A stretch of DNA of 64,000 nt from Bacillota bacterium (lineage in GTDB: Bacteria; Bacillota; Clostridia; Lachnospirales; Lachnospiraceae), in assembly GCA_023386315.1 (NCBI GenBank), contig JAEWJZ010000013.1, forward strand, positions 1-64,000. Reading direction: 5' to 3'. Shown piece by piece: positions 59,987 through 64,000 of the stretch. Under the pieces are notes generated by a model. That model did no database searches. It was not told where the DNA came from and saw only the letters and a program-made list of their open reading frames with translations. Each line of letters opens with the position of its first letter. The stretch's first letter is position 1. The position numbers and the translations under genes were made by a program.

Positions 59987-60772
59987 TCAGGAACCGGTGG
60001 ACTGGTAGTGTCTCAGCCCGAAATTCCATAAAAGGAATGCAGGAATCAGGCAGAGTGCACAGCAAAGCGGAAGCAATATGAACCAGGCATTCTCTGATTT
60101 GCCCGTGAGATATAACAGGGGATAATACTGGAATAAGGCAAAGGGGACCAGCCAGGTGCAGATAAAAAGTACATTTTTCCCATAAATGCCTATGGGATAT
60201 TTCCCGTATTCCCTGGCGCCGTCTGTAAATACATTCATAAATTCCAGCCCCTCCAAAGTAAAAAAGCATAAGCATGCGAAAATTAAGTAGATGGCAGCAA
60301 AGACGCAGATTCCTCCAAGAATCATGAGCACTACAAGGAGGCAGCGAAGGGGTGTCCAGGATATGGAACTGGAGGATATTCCGTAAATCAGCATGACAAC
60401 AGCCTGTAGAAGACGTCCGAAGCGGGTTAAGTCGATCTTGCTGCACAGAACCAGAAACAGACTGTTTTTCGGACGGAGGAGAATACGGTCAAATTCTCCG
60501 TTTCCAATGATGGTCTCAAAGGTATCCAGACTCCGGAATATGGTTTCTGCCAGCGTAAAGGCCATCAGAGTAATGGAAAAGCACAGCAGTACCTCACTGT
60601 AAGAGAAGCCCTTCACCTGATGGAAACGGGTCATCATAAAGTAGACTCCTAAAAAGATATTAAAGGAGATTAAAAACTGACCAGTAATTGTCATGAAAAA
60701 TGAAACTTTGTGCTGCATCATGCTTTTTAAATGCATAAGAAAAAAATTTACGTAAAGCCTGATTAAATTCAT
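59987..60772 (-). CDS. ABC-2-type exporter permease, second subunit
   Basis: A 261-residue protein with six membrane helices of the ABC-2 (DUF990) family. LLRPKNSLFLVLCSKID is typical. It is the last gene of a three-gene exporter on the minus strand, 12 bases after its partner. Confidence 0.85.
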   Translation of the reverse strand: MNLIRLYVNFFLMHLKSMMQHKVSFFMTITGQFLISFNIFLGVYFMMTRFHQVKGFSYSEVLLCFSITLMAFTLAETIFRSLDTFETIIGNGEFDRILLRPKNSLFLVLCSKIDLTRFGRLLQAVVMLIYGISSSSISWTPLRCLLVVLMILGGICVFAAIYLIFACLCFFTLEGLEFMNVFTDGAREYGKYPIGIYGKNVLFICTWLVPFALFQYYPLLYLTGKSENAWFILLPLCCALCLIPAFLLWNFGLRHYQSTGS

Positions 60773-60784
60773 GAGATTCTCCTT

Positions 60785-61588
60785 TCAGCCTCCCTGTATG
60801 ATAACCCGTTTTAATGCCCGTTTTTCCAGAAACCGTCCGATGAACACAAATGCAAACAGCCAGAATACCTGTTTTATGATGCTGTTATACAGATCAGGTC
60901 CTGTTAAATCGCCGCCAAAGATCCGGAAAGGAACGTTCTGTGCAGAGGCGAAGGGCAGAAATTCTACGATTTTCCGTACATGGCCGGGAAGAAAGGGAAT
61001 GGGTATGACAGCTCCTCCTAAAAATTCTGCTAAAGAAGTAATGATCAGCTTGATCCCCTGTGAGGAAACGGTGTAAAACACGGACATATAAACAATCATA
61101 TTGAAAGCCACGATGAGAAGCAGTCCCAGTGTCATGGACAAAAGAGTGATTGCCCAGGTTGTCAGATCCCCCGGCAGGGTGAGCCCGTAGGGAGCTGGAA
61201 GAAACCAGGAGAAAATGAGGATCGGCATGCAGCGCAGCACTGCTTTTGAAAGCCGGACTGCCAGCCCCCTTACAAACCACATGTTATAAAGGCGGACCGG
61301 TCTGCATAATTCATAGGCCACATCTCCGGTTGCGATGGAATTAAAAAGCTCCGATTCCCAGAACCAGACCATATACAGCGCCAGAAATGCCTGTTGAAGC
61401 CACACATAAGTGGAAAGTGCTTGAAAGGTCATGGGGAAGCTTTCCGGAGATGCTTCATAGAAGGCCTTAAATAAAAGGATTTCCATGGCTCCCCATACAA
61501 ACTGTGTCACCATGCCGGACACAGCGGCGGTGCGGTACTGAAGTCCCCTGATAAACCGGATGCGGAAAAAAGACCAGTATTTTTTCAT
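60785..61588 (-). CDS. ABC-2-type exporter permease, first subunit
   Basis: A 267-residue paralogue of the neighbouring permease with six helices; VAYELCRPVRLYNMWFVRGLA corresponds to the partner's LRPKNS segment. It follows the ATPase after 11 bases. The ATPase plus two different DUF990-type permeases is a known exporter layout whose substrate is generally undefined. Confidence 0.85.
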   Translation of the reverse strand: MKKYWSFFRIRFIRGLQYRTAAVSGMVTQFVWGAMEILLFKAFYEASPESFPMTFQALSTYVWLQQAFLALYMVWFWESELFNSIATGDVAYELCRPVRLYNMWFVRGLAVRLSKAVLRCMPILIFSWFLPAPYGLTLPGDLTTWAITLLSMTLGLLLIVAFNMIVYMSVFYTVSSQGIKLIITSLAEFLGGAVIPIPFLPGHVRKIVEFLPFASAQNVPFRIFGGDLTGPDLYNSIIKQVFWLFAFVFIGRFLEKRALKRVIIQGG

Positions 61589-61599
61589 TTTGTCCCCTC

Positions 61600-62400
61600 C
61601 TAAATTTCAAATTCCCGGTAAAGGGATGCAACAATCTCATCTAAGGTGGCACATGGGGGTTCACAGCGGGATTTTAGATCTGAGAGAGTTCCGTCCAAAA
61701 GCAGCCGGCCTTTCCCGATCAGCAAAACCCTGTCTGCAAGGGCATCAATGTCCTGCATGTCGTGAGTGGTAAGAAGAACCGTGGTTTTATGGATCCGGTT
61801 TAACTTTCTGATAAAGTCCCGGACTGCAAGCTTGGAAACTGCATCAAGTCCAATGGTGGGTTCATCAAGAAAGAGGATCTTTGGGGTATGGAGAAGAGAT
61901 GCTGCAATTTCACAGCGCATGCGCTGACCGAGAGAAAGCTGTCTTGCCGGAGTCTTTATGATCTCTTCTAAAGCAAGAAGTCTGGTGAGCTCTTCTAAGG
62001 TAATTAAGTATTGGTGTCTGGGGATGTCGTAGATGTCGCGGAGCAGTTCAAAGGAATCAATAACAGGAACGTCCCACCATAGCTGGGTACGCTGCCCGAA
62101 TACAACGCCGATATCCTTTACGTGTTCCTTCCGGTCCTTCCATGGAATCCGGCCGTTAATCAGGCAGGTTCCGTTATCCGGAGTCAGAATTCCGCTTAAA
62201 ATTTTGATGGTGGAGCTTTTTCCGGCACCGTTGGGGCCAATATAGCCTACCATCTCTCCGTCTCCGATGCGAAAGGAGATGTCTGAAAGAGCATGGACCG
62301 TGTCGGTCTCCTTGTGAAAAAGCGCCTTTACCGCATTGGAAAATCCGGCACTTCTTCTTGCGACTTTAAAAGTCTTGTTCATGTGTTCCACTTGAATCAT
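61600..62400 (-). CDS. ABC exporter ATPase of the ABC-2/DUF990 system
   Basis: A 266-residue ATPase from ATG 62400 behind AGGAGGAATT; an upstream start lacks a ribosome site. Walker A GPNGAGKSS, signature LSLGQRMR (LSLGQ variant of this family), Walker B ILFLDEPTIGLD. It drives the two minus-strand permeases. Confidence 0.93.
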   Translation of the reverse strand: MIQVEHMNKTFKVARRSAGFSNAVKALFHKETDTVHALSDISFRIGDGEMVGYIGPNGAGKSSTIKILSGILTPDNGTCLINGRIPWKDRKEHVKDIGVVFGQRTQLWWDVPVIDSFELLRDIYDIPRHQYLITLEELTRLLALEEIIKTPARQLSLGQRMRCEIAASLLHTPKILFLDEPTIGLDAVSKLAVRDFIRKLNRIHKTTVLLTTHDMQDIDALADRVLLIGKGRLLLDGTLSDLKSRCEPPCATLDEIVASLYREFEI

Positions 62401-62688
62401 ATAAATTCCTCCTGGCAGTAATATTTGTGAACGTTTCATTCCGGCAGCGGGCAGCTCCTTCCCTGGTGGGCGGGAGATCTGTCATAACTGGTCAGAACGT
62501 CCTAATATCTTTCCAAGCGGTCAGTGCAGGCAAAATCGCCAGCACAGCTCTCCGGAATTCCTTTCCGGGGACTCTACCGTGGTTTCAATATTCTCTTTTC
62601 CTGAATTTGAGATGTGAGTTTAGATATGGAAAAGGAATTATAGTCTATCACCGCAGGAAAAAACTGTCAATACTTTGGCAAAAGGTAC
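62401..62688. other. Gap between the ABC exporter and the metal-resistance operon
   Basis: No gene is supported in this stretch. The part next to the ATPase should hold its minus-strand promoter, which I could not place. Confidence 0.4.
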
Positions 62689-62716
62689 TTGACAAATAAA
62701 ATAAAAATGATAATAT
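62689..62716 (+). promoter_or_regulatory. Promoter of the ArsR/HMA/P-type ATPase operon
   Basis: TTGACA (62689-62694), 16 bases and TAATAT (62711-62716). The metal-sensor operator starts 4 bases downstream. Confidence 0.75.
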
Positions 62717-62720
62717 AAAC

Positions 62721-62740
62721 ATATGAACAGATATTCATAT
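62721..62740 (+). promoter_or_regulatory. SmtB/CadC-type operator
   Basis: The inverted repeat ATATGAACAGATATTCATAT has the core TGAACA-N2-TATTCA found at SmtB, ZiaR and CadC-like operators. It covers the predicted transcription start, so the ArsR protein encoded next would repress its own operon until metal binds. Confidence 0.8.
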
Positions 62741-62763
62741 AATAATATATAAGGAGGTTCCAG

Positions 62764-63144
62764 ATGGCAGAAGAAAAAAGAGTCATTCAGGACAGTGAGA
62801 TAGACCAGTGTGATTTTATCTGCGTTCATGAGAATGTTGTGAATCAGGTTTTAAAGGTAATGCCCAAAGACCAGCAGCTGATGGATCTTGCAGATTTCTT
62901 TAAAATATTCGGAGACCCGACAAGAGTGAGAATTCTCTATGTACTCAGCCAGTCACAGATGTGCGTCTGTGATATTGCCAATCTGCTTCAGATGGGGCAG
63001 TCGGCTATTTCCCATCAGCTTCGTGTGTTAAAGCAGATGCGGCTGGTGAAATCCAGACGGGAAGGAAAGACGGTTTTTTATTCCCTGGCAGACGGTCATA
63101 TTGAAACAATCCTGGCTCAGGGAATGGAGCATATCAGCGAATAA
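62764..63144 (+). CDS. ArsR/SmtB-family metal sensor (CadC-like)
   Basis: A 126-residue winged-helix repressor. Both classical metal sites are present: an N-terminal/alpha3 set C16, C20, H22 with C67 and C69 (MCVCD), which binds Cd/Pb in CadC, and the alpha5 set D110, H112, H123, E126 for zinc, with the SmtB spacing. It binds the operator just upstream and releases on metal excess, turning on the HMA protein and P-type ATPase. Confidence 0.92.
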   Translation: MAEEKRVIQDSEIDQCDFICVHENVVNQVLKVMPKDQQLMDLADFFKIFGDPTRVRILYVLSQSQMCVCDIANLLQMGQSAISHQLRVLKQMRLVKSRREGKTVFYSLADGHIETILAQGMEHISE

Positions 63145-63185
63145 GAAATTCGTAATAAAATATAGGAAAAAGGAGAGGATGAAAC

Positions 63186-63410
63186 ATGAAAAAAATAATT
63201 AAATTAGAGGGCCTTTGCTGTGCAAATTGTGCGGCTAAAATCGAAGAGGAGGTAAAAAAATTAAGTGGTGTTGAAAACGCCTCCTTAAGCTTTATGACTC
63301 AGAGATTAACCATGGAAGTAGAAGAGGCAAGAGTGGATGAGATCATGGAAGCAGCCAGAAAAACAGCGTATAAGATTGAGCCGGAAGCAGAATTTAAAGT
63401 ACTTCGGTAA
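63186..63410 (+). CDS. Small HMA-domain metal-binding protein
   Basis: A 74-residue heavy-metal-associated domain with the binding motif LCCANCAAK (GLCCANC), AGGAGA ribosome site. It lies 15 bases before the P-type ATPase. It looks like the N-terminal HMA domain of a CadA/ZntA pump encoded as a separate gene, and would hand metal to the pump or act as a metallochaperone. Confidence 0.9.
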   Translation: MKKIIKLEGLCCANCAAKIEEEVKKLSGVENASLSFMTQRLTMEVEEARVDEIMEAARKTAYKIEPEAEFKVLR

Positions 63411-63425
63411 GCAAAAGGAGCAGTT

Positions 63426-64000
63426 ATGACTAAAAAACAGAAAATTATGGGAATCAGGCTGATAATCAGTGCCGCATTCTTTGCTCTTGCCATGGCAGCT
63501 GAGGGGAGAATTTACTGGTACTGGATCCTGTTTATTATTTCTTATCTGGCAGCAGGTTATGATATTCCGTTAAGAGCGGTGAGAAATATCAGAAATGGTC
63601 AGTTTTTTGATGAAAACTTTCTGATGTCTGTGGCAACCTTTGGTGCAATCGGAATCGGGGCTCTGGAAGAAGCTGTCGGTGTTATGCTGTTTTACCAGAT
63701 CGGCGAACTGTTTAACGATTATGCAGTGAACAGGTCAAGAAAATCCATAACGGATCTTATGGACATTAATCCGGAATATGCCAATCTGCTTCGAGACGGT
63801 GTGGAAGAGAAGGTTGATCCCTATGAGGTGGCTGTTGATGACATCATTGTAGTAAAGCCGGGAGAGAAGGTACCGCTTGACGGTATCGTGGTTAAGGGCA
63901 GCAGCAGTCTTGATACCAAAGCACTGACTGGTGAATCCATGCCTGCAGAGATAAAGGAACAGGATACCGTTATAAGCGGATCCATTAATTTAAACGGTGT
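63426..64000 (+). CDS. Heavy-metal P-type ATPase (CadA/ZntA-like), cut by the window end
   Basis: The first 191 codons of a P1B-type ATPase from ATG 63426 behind AAAGGAG. It begins with membrane helices (LIISAAFFALAMAAEG, IYWYWILFIISYLAAGYDI) and has no N-terminal HMA domain of its own, which is encoded in the gene before. The actuator domain is visible with KPGEKVPLDG and LTGES. The phosphorylation and CPC motifs lie beyond the window. Zinc, cadmium or lead export is predicted from the sensor type. Confidence 0.9.
   Translation, partial: MTKKQKIMGIRLIISAAFFALAMAAEGRIYWYWILFIISYLAAGYDIPLRAVRNIRNGQFFDENFLMSVATFGAIGIGALEEAVGVMLFYQIGELFNDYAVNRSRKSITDLMDINPEYANLLRDGVEEKVDPYEVAVDDIIVVKPGEKVPLDGIVVKGSSSLDTKALTGESMPAEIKEQDTVISGSINLNG

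Noticed and set aside
1..64000. CRISPR arrays, insertion sequences, phage genes, tRNA or rRNA genes
   Set aside because: No regularly spaced repeats, transposase or integrase motifs, cloverleaf or rRNA-like sequence was recognised by eye on either strand. A tRNAscan or Infernal run would settle the RNA genes.

Overview
The window looks like chromosome of an anaerobic, low-to-mid GC Gram-positive bacterium of the Clostridia, most probably Lachnospiraceae (Lacrimispora/Hungatella/Clostridium cluster XIVa-like). This is inferred from the gene content: glycyl-radical and radical-SAM enzymes, 4-hydroxybutyryl-CoA dehydratase, an acyl-CoA dehydrogenase with EtfBA, CdaA/CdaR, HPr with Ser46, strong AGGAGG ribosome sites and TTGACA/TATAAT promoters. 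I see no tRNA, rRNA, CRISPR array, transposase or phage gene.

Region by region. (1) 0-5.4 kb: a glycyl-radical enzyme with its activase, a DeoR regulator and a fructose-6-phosphate-aldolase-like enzyme, the same gene set as E. coli ybiY-ybiW-fsaA (anhydroglucitol/anhydromannitol 6-phosphate breakdown). (2) 5.4-10 kb: a polar amino-acid ABC importer followed by ablA/ablB (lysine 2,3-aminomutase and beta-lysine acetyltransferase), which make the osmolyte N-epsilon-acetyl-beta-lysine. (3) 10-27.6 kb: succinyl-CoA to butyryl-CoA via 4-hydroxybutyrate (SucD, 4HbD, AbfD, two CoA-transferases, acyl-CoA dehydrogenase, EtfBA). Inside it sits an unusual module: a Cys-rich/MaoC fusion, an acyl carrier protein, LuxE-like and LuxC-like proteins and an AMP-forming acyl ligase. 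Two related LysR regulators flank the first half. (4) 27.6-30.2 kb: a loose, AT-rich stretch with a solitary 78-residue membrane protein carrying the GGADGPTS signature of sodium-pumping decarboxylases, decayed regulator pieces, a DUF2798 protein and a flavodoxin-like protein. (5) 30.2-34.5 kb: a GntR/RCK_C regulator resembling the c-di-AMP sensor BusR, then a glycine-betaine ABC importer. (6) 34.6-39.3 kb: a MacAB-like exporter with two permeases. (7) 39.3-45 kb: two membrane proteins, the c-di-AMP synthase CdaA, its partner CdaR, then HPr and enzyme I. (8) 45-49.4 kb: a polysaccharide-polymerase-like protein, an AraC regulator, a D-Ala-D-Ala ligase-like protein and a DapF-like protein that lacks both catalytic cysteines. 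(9) 49.7-59.9 kb: a large PAS/GGDEF/EAL protein, two aminotransferases, an AI-2E-family permease, a GH25 lysozyme, a MATE exporter and a NifX-like protein. (10) 60-64 kb: an ABC-2 exporter on the minus strand, then an ArsR/CadC metal sensor, an HMA-domain protein and a metal P-type ATPase cut by the window end.

The most striking observation is a shared operator-like palindrome. ACAACTT-N12-AAGTTGT occurs with identical half-sites and spacing at the promoter of the amino-acid importer/ablAB group (5478-5503) and just downstream of the promoter of the betaine importer (30994-31019). With the BusR-like gene next to the second site and cdaA 10 kb away, this suggests a c-di-AMP-controlled osmoadaptation regulon joining betaine uptake with acetyl-beta-lysine synthesis. 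The second candidate for something new is the LuxE/LuxC/ACP/MaoC/ligase module embedded in the 4-hydroxybutyrate-to-butyrate locus, whose promoter carries a Rex-like site.
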